This document shows positions 7,140 through 13,105 of a DNA stretch of 18,596 bases, piece by piece. The DNA lies in assembly GCA_039182715.1 (NCBI GenBank), contig JBCDBY010000050.1, positions 1 through 18,596 of the forward strand. Reading direction: 5' to 3'. Below the pieces are notes generated by a model. That model was given only the letters and a program-made list of their open reading frames with translations, was not told the origin of the DNA and did no database searches. A program made the position numbers and the translations under genes. This DNA comes from JBCDBY01 sp039182715 (lineage in GTDB: Bacteria > Planctomycetota > PLA2). Each line of letters begins with the position of its first letter. The stretch's first letter is position 1.

Positions 7140-8618
7140 ATGAGCGGCCTCGACGGCATCATCGAGCAGGGCGTGCGCAAGCGCGTCGAGCACATTCGCG
7201 ATCTCCAGACGCGGGTGGCGGAACTGCAGGAGCAGCGGCTGATGACGCTCATGACCCAGAATGCCGCCACCGAGTTCGGGGAGCGCCACGGCTTCGCGGA
7301 GATCGGGTCGATCGCCGACTTCCAGGCGCGGGTGCCGATCAGCCGCGCGACCGACTACGACGAGGCGTGGAAGCGCATCGGGCGGGGCGAGCGGCACGTG
7401 CTCTTCAAGGACCCGGTGGACTCCTACGGGCTCTCGTCCGGCACCACCGGGGAGCCCAAGAAGGTCCCGCTCACGAAGGCGCTGGTGCGCTCGCTCAAGC
7501 GCGCCGTGGGCTATACGACCGCCTCGTACATCGACCGGAGCGGCAACCTCGACCTGCTCAAGGGCTATGCGCTGCAGATGGCGGCGCCGCCGCGGCTCGC
7601 CACCAACGAGGCGGACGGCAAGCCGATCGGCTACATCACCGGCATCATCTCGGCGGCGCGCACCTACCCCTTCCACAACATCGGCATTCCCAAGGAGGAG
7701 GTGCTGAACCTGGAGGACTGGGAGGAGAAGTACCGCATCGTCGAGGAGCGGCACGCGCATCTCGATGTGCGCATGGTCTTCGGCATTCCGAGCTATGTGC
7801 TCGGCCTGCTGCGCCGCCTCGCCGCGAAGACGGAGACGGGCGATCTCACGCCGCTCTGGCCGGCGTTCTCGCTGGCGGTCACCTCGGGCGTCTCGCTGGC
7901 GAGCTATCGGCCGAAGCTGGAGGCGCTCGTCCCGAACGCGGAGCTGGTCGAGATGTATCTGTGCACCGAGGCGTCGATCGCGTTCCAGCCGGGCGCCGAG
8001 CCGGGCATGATGCCGATGGTCGAGGATCTCTTCCTGGAGTTCGTGCCGGAGGAGGAGTGGGAGGACGACCGCCCCACCCGGCTGACGCTGTCGCAGGTGG
8101 AGCCCGATGTGCGCTACGTCGTGCTGATCACGACGCCGTCGGGGCTCTACGCCTATGCACCGGGCGACGTGGTGCGCTTCCTGCAGACCGACCCGCCGCG
8201 CATGCTGGTCGAGGGGCGCTACGGCAACGTGCTCAACCTGGCGGCGGAGAAGCTGGACGGCACGCAGGCGGCGCAGGCGCTGGATCGCGCCGGCATCGCC
8301 TGGGAGGCGTTCAGCGTCTGCCCGGCGGCGGACGGCGCGGTCGGCCACGAGTGGGTCGTGGAGTTCGTGGGCGCGCCGCCGGAGGGCGCCGGCGAAGCGA
8401 TCGACGCGGCGCTGCGCGCGATCAACCCGCTCTACGCGCACATGCGCGAGGGCGACCTCTTGATGGAAGGTCCGTGCATTACGCCCGTGGCGCAGGGTAC
8501 CTTTGCGGACGCGTTGCGGCACCGGCCCGGGCAGGGCAAGGTCCTCCGGATCTACCAGGACCGCACCGTGCGGGACGAGTTATGCGAGCGAGCGAGAATC
8601 CTCCGCGGCGACGGGTAG
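7140..8618 (+). CDS. GH3-family acyl-adenylating enzyme (PF03321)
   Basis: A 492-residue member of the GH3 branch of the adenylate-forming superfamily. In plants these enzymes activate a carboxylic acid with ATP and conjugate it to an amino acid. The phosphate-binding motif SSGTTGEPKKVPLT is at 99-112, the YLCTEA aromatic-acidic motif at 273-278, YAYAPGDVVRF with the ribose-binding Asp at 337-347, and the linker GRYGNVLNLAAEKL at 359-372. The C-terminal lid is retained (ending near GKVLRIYQDRTVRDELC). The start at ATG 7140 gives a family-like N-terminus; an in-frame ATG at 7086 lies inside the divergent gene's start region and is less likely. It overlaps the following acyltransferase gene by 37 bases. 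The bacterial substrates are unknown; acyl-acid amide formation is the expected chemistry. Confidence 0.88.
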   Translation: MSGLDGIIEQGVRKRVEHIRDLQTRVAELQEQRLMTLMTQNAATEFGERHGFAEIGSIADFQARVPISRATDYDEAWKRIGRGERHVLFKDPVDSYGLSSGTTGEPKKVPLTKALVRSLKRAVGYTTASYIDRSGNLDLLKGYALQMAAPPRLATNEADGKPIGYITGIISAARTYPFHNIGIPKEEVLNLEDWEEKYRIVEERHAHLDVRMVFGIPSYVLGLLRRLAAKTETGDLTPLWPAFSLAVTSGVSLASYRPKLEALVPNAELVEMYLCTEASIAFQPGAEPGMMPMVEDLFLEFVPEEEWEDDRPTRLTLSQVEPDVRYVVLITTPSGLYAYAPGDVVRFLQTDPPRMLVEGRYGNVLNLAAEKLDGTQAAQALDRAGIAWEAFSVCPAADGAVGHEWVVEFVGAPPEGAGEAIDAALRAINPLYAHMREGDLLMEGPCITPVAQGTFADALRHRPGQGKVLRIYQDRTVRDELCERARILRGDG

Positions 8619-9367
8619 CGCGGCACCAGCCGGTCGTCACCGGCTTCAAGGTGCGCAAGCCGACCTACCCCGACGGCCACTGGATGAACCGGTTCTGGCC
8701 CTCGCTGGCGCGCGGCGTGCTTTCGGTGGTCGCCCGCATCCCGATCTATCGCTACATCCTGCGCGCCCACCCGGAGACGGCGCAGCTGCTGGAGAACGAC
8801 GAGCCGATCATCTTCGCCTGCAGCCACCAGGACATCTTCGACTGCTACAACGGCTTGCCGCGCCTCATGCAGGACCGGCCCTTCGCGGCGATGGTTTCCT
8901 ATTCGCGCGACGGCGGCCTGGCGGCGATGGGGTTGCGCACGGTCGGCTACGAGGTCGTGCGCGGCTCGAGTTCGCGCGGCGGCGGCGAAGGGCTGCTGAT
9001 GCTGCGCGGTCATCTTGCCAGCGGCAGCAGCGTGGTCATGGCGGCGGACGGCCCCAAGGCGCCGCTGGGCGACATCAAGGCGGGCGTCGTGCGGCTGGCG
9101 GGCGCGACCGGCATTCCGGTGGTCCCGATCCGCGCGTGGGGCAAGAACCAGTGGCGCATGGTGCGCAGCTGGGCGAAGCTCTCGGTCTCGATCCCGTTCA
9201 ATCCCGTCGTGGTCTGCCTGGGCAAGCCGGTTTACGTCCCGCGCGATGCGGAGAGCCCGCGCCCCTTCCAGATCGAGATCGCGCAGGAGATCGCCGACCT
9301 GAGCTGCTGGGCGAGCGCCTGGGCGGGTCAGGCGCCGGTCGCGCCCTTCCGCGTGGCGGAGAAGTAA
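8582..9367 (+). CDS. DUF374/LPLAT-type acyltransferase
   Basis: A 261-residue protein with the DUF374 (PF04028) form of the lysophospholipid acyltransferase fold. The catalytic-type motif is SHQDIFD at 81-87 (H-x4-D). It is followed by GLRTVGYEVVRGSSSRGGGE (117-136), MAADGPKAPLGDIKAGVVRLA (starting at 153) and TGIPVVPI (176-183), in the usual order. A hydrophobic segment near 40-55 may contact the membrane. Such enzymes transfer an acyl chain from acyl-ACP or acyl-CoA to a lipid acceptor at the inner membrane. The ATG at 8582 lies within the end of the GH3 gene; a second in-frame ATG at 8684 (MNRFW) would shorten it by 34 residues and still keep every motif. Acceptor unknown; tight coupling to GH3 suggests a related substrate. 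Confidence 0.85.
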   Translation: MRASENPPRRRVARHQPVVTGFKVRKPTYPDGHWMNRFWPSLARGVLSVVARIPIYRYILRAHPETAQLLENDEPIIFACSHQDIFDCYNGLPRLMQDRPFAAMVSYSRDGGLAAMGLRTVGYEVVRGSSSRGGGEGLLMLRGHLASGSSVVMAADGPKAPLGDIKAGVVRLAGATGIPVVPIRAWGKNQWRMVRSWAKLSVSIPFNPVVVCLGKPVYVPRDAESPRPFQIEIAQEIADLSCWASAWAGQAPVAPFRVAEK

Positions 9368-9376
9368 GCGCGCCCC

Positions 9377-9793
9377 GTGTCGACGGACGCGCGGCGGCTG
9401 CGGGCCCACAACCTGCTCTGCATCCAGGGGTTCGTCGGCAAGGGCTACAGCCCCGCGTTCGTCGCGAACATGCAGACGGTCATCGACGGTCTCGACGAGC
9501 ACGCGCCGGTCGAGGTCATCGCGCAACCGGACGCCCTCTGCGCCGCCTGCCCCAATCTGGTCGAGAGCGGCTGCGCTCTGCACGGCGAGGGCTCGGAGGC
9601 CGGCATCGTCCGCCAGGATCGCGACGTCCTGCAGCGCCTCGGGCTCGCGGAGGGTGCGACGGTCGCGTGGGGCGACATCGTCGCGCGCATCGCCCGACAC
9701 GTGGCGCCGGACGACCTGGATGACATCTGCGGCGCGTGCCCTTGGCTGCCGCTGGGAGTGTGCAAAGCGGGCTTGGCGAGGCTGAGGCGCTAA
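9377..9793 (+). CDS. DUF1284 cysteine-motif protein
   Basis: A 138-residue protein matching DUF1284 (PF06935). The family opening is LRAHNLLCIQGFVGKGYSPAFV (residues 8-29), and two similar cysteine clusters follow: C55-x2-C58-x7-C66 and C118-x2-C121-x7-C129. Each reads C-x-x-C-P-[NW]-L, so the protein appears to contain an internal duplication of a metal- or Fe-S-binding half-site. Function is not known. It starts with GTG at 9377, nine bases after the acyltransferase stop, and is the last gene of the GH3 trio. A large palindromic repeat begins two bases after its TAA. Confidence 0.82.
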   Translation: MSTDARRLRAHNLLCIQGFVGKGYSPAFVANMQTVIDGLDEHAPVEVIAQPDALCAACPNLVESGCALHGEGSEAGIVRQDRDVLQRLGLAEGATVAWGDIVARIARHVAPDDLDDICGACPWLPLGVCKAGLARLRR

Positions 9794-9794
9794 G

Positions 9795-9932
9795 TTGCCA
9801 CGGAGGCACGGAAACACGGAGCGCTCGACACGCCACCCCTCATCGACCGTTCGTCCCCGGCTCGAGCCAGGGCTAGACGATGAACGGAGGGATGAGAACG
9901 AAGGCTCCGTGCCTCCGTGCCTCCGTGGCCAA
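9795..9932. repeat. Palindromic intergenic element A (CACGGAGG type)
   Basis: A 138-bp imperfect palindrome fills the convergent gap. The outer arms 9797-9821 and 9905-9929 match as inverted repeats at 23 of 25 positions and consist of CCACGGAGG / CACGGA units; the right arm shows three CTCCGTG repeats. Inner arms CTCATC (9839-9844) / GATGAG (9891-9896), CCGTT (9847-9851) / AACGG (9883-9887) and CGTC (9852-9855) / GACG (9876-9879) continue the stem with small bulges. The centre is the perfect 10-bp palindrome GGCTCGAGCC (9859-9868). It carries no plausible ORF. Such an RNA would fold into a long hairpin on either strand, so it may serve as a bidirectional terminator as well as being a dispersed repeat. 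Confidence 0.8.
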
Positions 9933-9948
9933 TCAACGCCCCGGCACG

Positions 9949-10599
9949 CTAGGACTTCACGAACTCCGCCGCCGCCAGCGCCATGTCGTGCGTCACCTTG
10001 TGCGGCGCGTCGAAGTGCTGGACGGTCACGTCCAGGCCCGCCGCGCGCATCGGGTCGATGCCCTTGGCGATCAGCTCCGGCGTGACCGCCTCGTCGCGGT
10101 CACCGATCTGCACCAGGACGCGGGTCCCCCGCGCCCCCTCCAGATCGTCCACGAACTCCGCCTTGGGCCGCCCGCAGCAGACGATGAGGTTGTCGAAGAG
10201 GTCGGGACGGCTCAGCGCCACGAAGGAGCCGAGATACGCGCCCTGCGAGAAACCGAGCAGCGAGATGGAGCTCGGATCGAGCGCGCGGCGCGCCTGGTCG
10301 ACGAGGCCGACGAGATAGCTGCGCGCCAGCTCCATGCCTTCCCGCAGGATCTCCTGATCGCCGTCGAAGACGTACCAGGCGAAACCGATCTTGCGGCTGC
10401 GCACCTCCAGCGGAAGGATGCCGCGGGGGAACCACCAGCTGTGGCGGCCGAGGTCGATGCCCGGCTGCATCCAGCGTTCGAAGGCGCGGGCACGCATGCC
10501 CCAGCCATGCAGAGCGATGATGAGAGGCTTGCCTCGTTCGGCGCGCGGGACGCGCACCAGCGAAGGAAGCGTGACGGATGTCCTAAACTCCCGGTCCAC
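9949..10599 (-). CDS. Alpha/beta hydrolase of the phospholipase/carboxylesterase type (PF02230-like)
   Basis: A 216-residue cytoplasmic serine hydrolase with the complete triad: Ser118 in the nucleophile elbow GFSQG (116-120), Asp169 in GDRDEAVT and His200 in APHKVTHD. The oxyanion motif LHGWG is at 30-34. Length fits the short carboxylesterase/phospholipase class. Likely substrates are small acyl esters; the exact one cannot be told. Start choice: GTG at 10599 lies 8 bases after a -10-like TATACT on the minus strand (10613-10608). A GTG at 10626 adds nine residues but has no ribosome-binding site, and longer starts would run into the divergent FabL gene. It is transcribed away from FabL and ends against palindromic element A. 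Confidence 0.82.
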   Translation of the reverse strand: MDREFRTSVTLPSLVRVPRAERGKPLIIALHGWGMRARAFERWMQPGIDLGRHSWWFPRGILPLEVRSRKIGFAWYVFDGDQEILREGMELARSYLVGLVDQARRALDPSSISLLGFSQGAYLGSFVALSRPDLFDNLIVCCGRPKAEFVDDLEGARGTRVLVQIGDRDEAVTPELIAKGIDPMRAAGLDVTVQHFDAPHKVTHDMALAAAEFVKS

Positions 10600-10636
10600 G
10601 GCCCGAAAGTATAGGCTTGGGGTCACGGAGGAGCTC

Positions 10637-11407
10637 ATGTCCGAAAATTCGCCCATCGATCTCACCGGCAAGTACGCCCTCGTCACGGGCGGCAGCCGGG
10701 GCATCGGCCGCGCCATCTCCAAGAAGCTGGCGAGCCACGGTGCGCAGGTCTGCTTCAACTATCTGCGCAACCGCGAGGCCGCCGCCGAGGCGCACCGGGA
10801 GATCGCCGCGGTCGGCCTCGAGCCGATCGAGGTCCGGGCCAACGTCGCGGACGACGAGCACGTCGAGCGCATGTTCGGCGAGATTCGGGAGAAGTTCGGC
10901 CAGCTCGACATCCTCGTGTCGAACGCCGCGCTGGGCGTCCTCAAGCCGGTCACCGAGCTGCGCGAGAAGGACTGGCGCTGGACGATGGACATCAACGCCC
11001 GCGCGCTGGTCAACCTCGCCAAGCACTCCATCGACCTGATGGGCGACCGCGGCGGCTCGATCATCGGCGTCTCCAGCCTCGGTTCGACCCACGCGATTCC
11101 GTTCTACGGCGCGGTCGGCGCGTCCAAGGCGGCGCTCGAGTCGCTCGTGCGCCACCTCGCGATCGAGAACGCGTCCAAGGGCATCCGGGTCAACGTCGTC
11201 TCCGGCAGCGCGGTCGACACCGACGCGCTCAAGTTCTTCCCGAACCGCGAGGAGATCCTCGAGGACAGCGTGAAGAACACGCCGGCCGGCCGCCTCGTGA
11301 CGCCGGAGGACATGGCGGACGCCGTGCTCTTCCTCGTCTCCGACCTTGCCAAGATGGTCCACGGGCAGACGCTGATCGTGGACGGCGGCAAGTCGATCGT
11401 GGCGTAG
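10637..11407 (+). CDS. fabL: Enoyl-ACP reductase, FabL type (short-chain dehydrogenase)
   Basis: A 256-residue NADPH-dependent SDR protein that reduces the trans-2-enoyl-ACP double bond in the last step of fatty-acid elongation. The cofactor motif TGGSRGIG is at 17-24, and SNAALGVLKPV (95-105) is the FabL version of the NNAG motif. The catalytic pair is Tyr157 and Lys164 in Y-x6-K spacing, diagnostic of FabL/FabI rather than FabG (Y-x3-K). The C-terminal block VDTDALKFFPNREEILED ... NTPAGRLVTPEDM ... GQTLIVDGGKS closely resembles Bacillus subtilis FabL as I recall it. ATG 10637 is set by the Shine-Dalgarno GGAGGAG (10627-10633). It diverges from the hydrolase gene and ends against palindromic element B. 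Confidence 0.87.
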   Translation: MSENSPIDLTGKYALVTGGSRGIGRAISKKLASHGAQVCFNYLRNREAAAEAHREIAAVGLEPIEVRANVADDEHVERMFGEIREKFGQLDILVSNAALGVLKPVTELREKDWRWTMDINARALVNLAKHSIDLMGDRGGSIIGVSSLGSTHAIPFYGAVGASKAALESLVRHLAIENASKGIRVNVVSGSAVDTDALKFFPNREEILEDSVKNTPAGRLVTPEDMADAVLFLVSDLAKMVHGQTLIVDGGKSIVA

Positions 11408-11410
11408 TCA

Positions 11411-11644
11411 CGTTGGACGTTCGACGTTTGACGTTTGACGTCCACGACGGGAAGGCGGGCTTTGCGGCGGACGATTTGATTCGGTTCCCGCAGAGGTCGC
11501 CGAGAAGCACAGAGCCCGCAGAGGTCGAATTCTCTGCGGGCTCTGCGGTCCTCCGCGCACTCTGCGAGAACCGAGCCGACCCCTCCCACGCTACGCCCGC
11601 CTTCTAGGGTCGGACGTCAAACGTTCAACGTCGAACGTCAAACG
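11411..11644. repeat. Palindromic intergenic element B, 234 bp, gap-free and coaxial
   Basis: Three nested inverted-repeat pairs share exactly one centre (between 11527 and 11528) with no insertions or deletions. Outer arms 11411-11443 / 11612-11644 match at 30 of 33 positions. Middle arms 11451-11460 / 11595-11604 are a perfect 10 bp (GAAGGCGGGC). Inner arms 11481-11523 / 11532-11574 match at 36 of 43 by hand count, around the 8-nt loop GTCGAATT. The inner arms are built of CGCAGAG / CACAGAG units, like the CACGGAG units of element A. There is no plausible ORF. It begins 4 bases after the FabL stop and ends 8 bases before the stop of the convergent toroid gene, so it likely also acts as a bidirectional terminator. 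Confidence 0.85.
11417..11443. repeat. 7-bp tandem repeat GACGTTY in the left outer arm of element B
   Basis: Four 7-bp units, GACGTTC GACGTTT GACGTTT GACGTCC, run in tandem. The right outer arm carries the reverse-complement series from about 11613 to 11647 (units of the form AACGTCR / AACGTTS). The heptad periodicity is seen directly. Confidence 0.75.
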
Positions 11645-11651
11645 TTGAACA

Positions 11652-13085
11652 CTAGCCGTCGGACATCGTGACGGTCGGCGGGGTGGCGCGCTTCAGGAAG
11701 AGCAGCGCCAGCGTCGTGCTGTTCACGCCTCGCGGGGGAAACGCCTCGGTGGGGTCGTTCCACGATCCGTCGGCGGCCTGGACGCCGACGAGATGCCGCG
11801 CCCCGCGCACGTACCAGTCCTTCTTGTTGAACTCCTTGCGTCCGGCGAGGTCGCCTACGCGCTCGACGCCGTACAGGTAGTAGAAGTGGTGGCGGTCGAG
11901 GCCGGGGTTGTTGGTCGCGTCGAAGTTCTCGTCGAGCCACTTCATGCCCCTCTTGATCGACGCGTCGATCTTCGGGTCCACGGTCTGGCCGATGAGCATC
12001 ATCTGCTCCTTGCAGATGAGCAGGCTGCCGACGCCGCACGCGGTCATCGAACCGTTCTCGCGGCCACCGCGCTGCTGGTAGGCGAAGCCGCCGCTGGGCC
12101 GCTGACACGTCATGATGTAGCGCGCGGCGTTCTGGTAGACATTCTTGGACGTGCGTTCGACCGGGTAACCCGCCTGCGACGCAGCGCGCAGCGCCAGGAG
12201 AGCGAACTGCGTCGCGGACAGATCCGCATTCTGCTGGCCAGCCTGATAGCGCCAGCCGCCCATGTTCGGGCCCTTTTGGACCTGCAGTCCCGGAATCGTC
12301 GTCGTCGTCGAGCGTCCTCCGGCCCGGCGTCCGCCGCCGCCGCCCCCGCCGAGCCGGCGACCGACCGTCAGGAAGCGGATCCGCTCGTGCATGTAGCGCC
12401 ACTGCTCCTTGCGAATCCGGCTGCGGCGCGGCGGTGAGAGCGGGTTGTCGGATACGACCCGCTTCTTCTGCTTTCCGGTGAGCTTGGCGCTTCCGGTGTA
12501 GACCGCCTCGATCATCATGATCGACGCCGCGACCTCGTACGTCGACATGATGCGCGGCGTCTTGCGGGTCGACTCCTGCAGCTTCTTGCGATCCGGTGAC
12601 TGCCCCCCCATCTCGTCCCAGAGGAACTCGGTCTCCTTGAAGACGTACTTCAGACCGCGCTTCATGTAGCGGTCCTTCTTGTAGTCCACACCGCACTTCG
12701 CGAGCGTGTAGAGCGCGAAGAAGGTGGGGCCCATCTCATCCCGGTAGGTCTTGCCGATCTCCTTGCCGGTGCCGTACTCCCGGCTGGCCCACGTCGGATC
12801 CCAGGAGCCGTCCTTGTTCTGGTTCTTGCGCAGCCACAGGACGCCGTCCTTGATCGCCTTGTTGATCTGCTGCTGGAGCGGGATCTTGACCTTTGGCGCA
12901 CCGGGGTCGTCGCCGTTCGCCTGCCTGCCGCCGTTCCGGCGCGGGGGCGCGGGCTCCTCTTCCTCCTCGGGCGTTTCTTCAATCTCGATCTCCGCCTCTT
13001 CGTCGTCATCGCTCTGGGAGAAGACCGGAGAGATCGCGAACGCGCCGAGACCGAAAAGAAGGGAGAGGATCAAGAATCGCTTCAT
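11652..13085 (-). CDS. Secreted terpene-cyclase-fold (prenyltransferase/squalene oxidase repeat) protein, paralogue 1
   Basis: A 477-residue protein with a signal peptide (MKRFLILSLLFGLGAFA) and a strongly acidic, proline-rich linker (about 25-50). A long alpha/alpha-toroid follows. QW-like motifs appear near the N-terminus (LRKNQNKDGSWDP) and near the C-terminus (VGVQAADGSWNDP), as in squalene/hopene cyclases and prenyltransferase beta subunits. I see no DXDD cyclase motif, so enzymatic cyclisation is doubtful. Shared blocks with the upstream paralogue include EYGTGK, IPGLQV, NADLSAT, CQRPSGGFAY, GSMTACGV and the aromatic HHFYYLYG. ATG 13085 has AGGA five bases upstream; an ATG at 13106 overlaps the upstream stop as TGATG and is an alternative. 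A glycine run (7 Gly) and a Thr4 run are unique to this copy. Function unknown; probably periplasmic or extracellular. Confidence 0.82.
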   Translation of the reverse strand: MKRFLILSLLFGLGAFAISPVFSQSDDDEEAEIEIEETPEEEEEPAPPRRNGGRQANGDDPGAPKVKIPLQQQINKAIKDGVLWLRKNQNKDGSWDPTWASREYGTGKEIGKTYRDEMGPTFFALYTLAKCGVDYKKDRYMKRGLKYVFKETEFLWDEMGGQSPDRKKLQESTRKTPRIMSTYEVAASIMMIEAVYTGSAKLTGKQKKRVVSDNPLSPPRRSRIRKEQWRYMHERIRFLTVGRRLGGGGGGGRRAGGRSTTTTIPGLQVQKGPNMGGWRYQAGQQNADLSATQFALLALRAASQAGYPVERTSKNVYQNAARYIMTCQRPSGGFAYQQRGGRENGSMTACGVGSLLICKEQMMLIGQTVDPKIDASIKRGMKWLDENFDATNNPGLDRHHFYYLYGVERVGDLAGRKEFNKKDWYVRGARHLVGVQAADGSWNDPTEAFPPRGVNSTTLALLFLKRATPPTVTMSDG

Positions 13086-13105
13086 GTTGTTCCTGACTTC
13101 GAACA

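Noticed and set aside
5111..9367. A 1418-codon open frame on the plus strand
   Set aside because: Its first 3.4 kb is antisense to the beta-helix gene and out of frame with the GH3 gene; the translation is Arg/Ala/Val-rich with no fold signature. Only the last 261 codons (from 8582) are a real gene.
9795..11644. CRISPR array or insertion sequence in the repeat-rich gaps
   Set aside because: The repeats are inverted and coaxial, without regularly spaced direct repeats and unique spacers, and no transposase or target-site duplication is visible.
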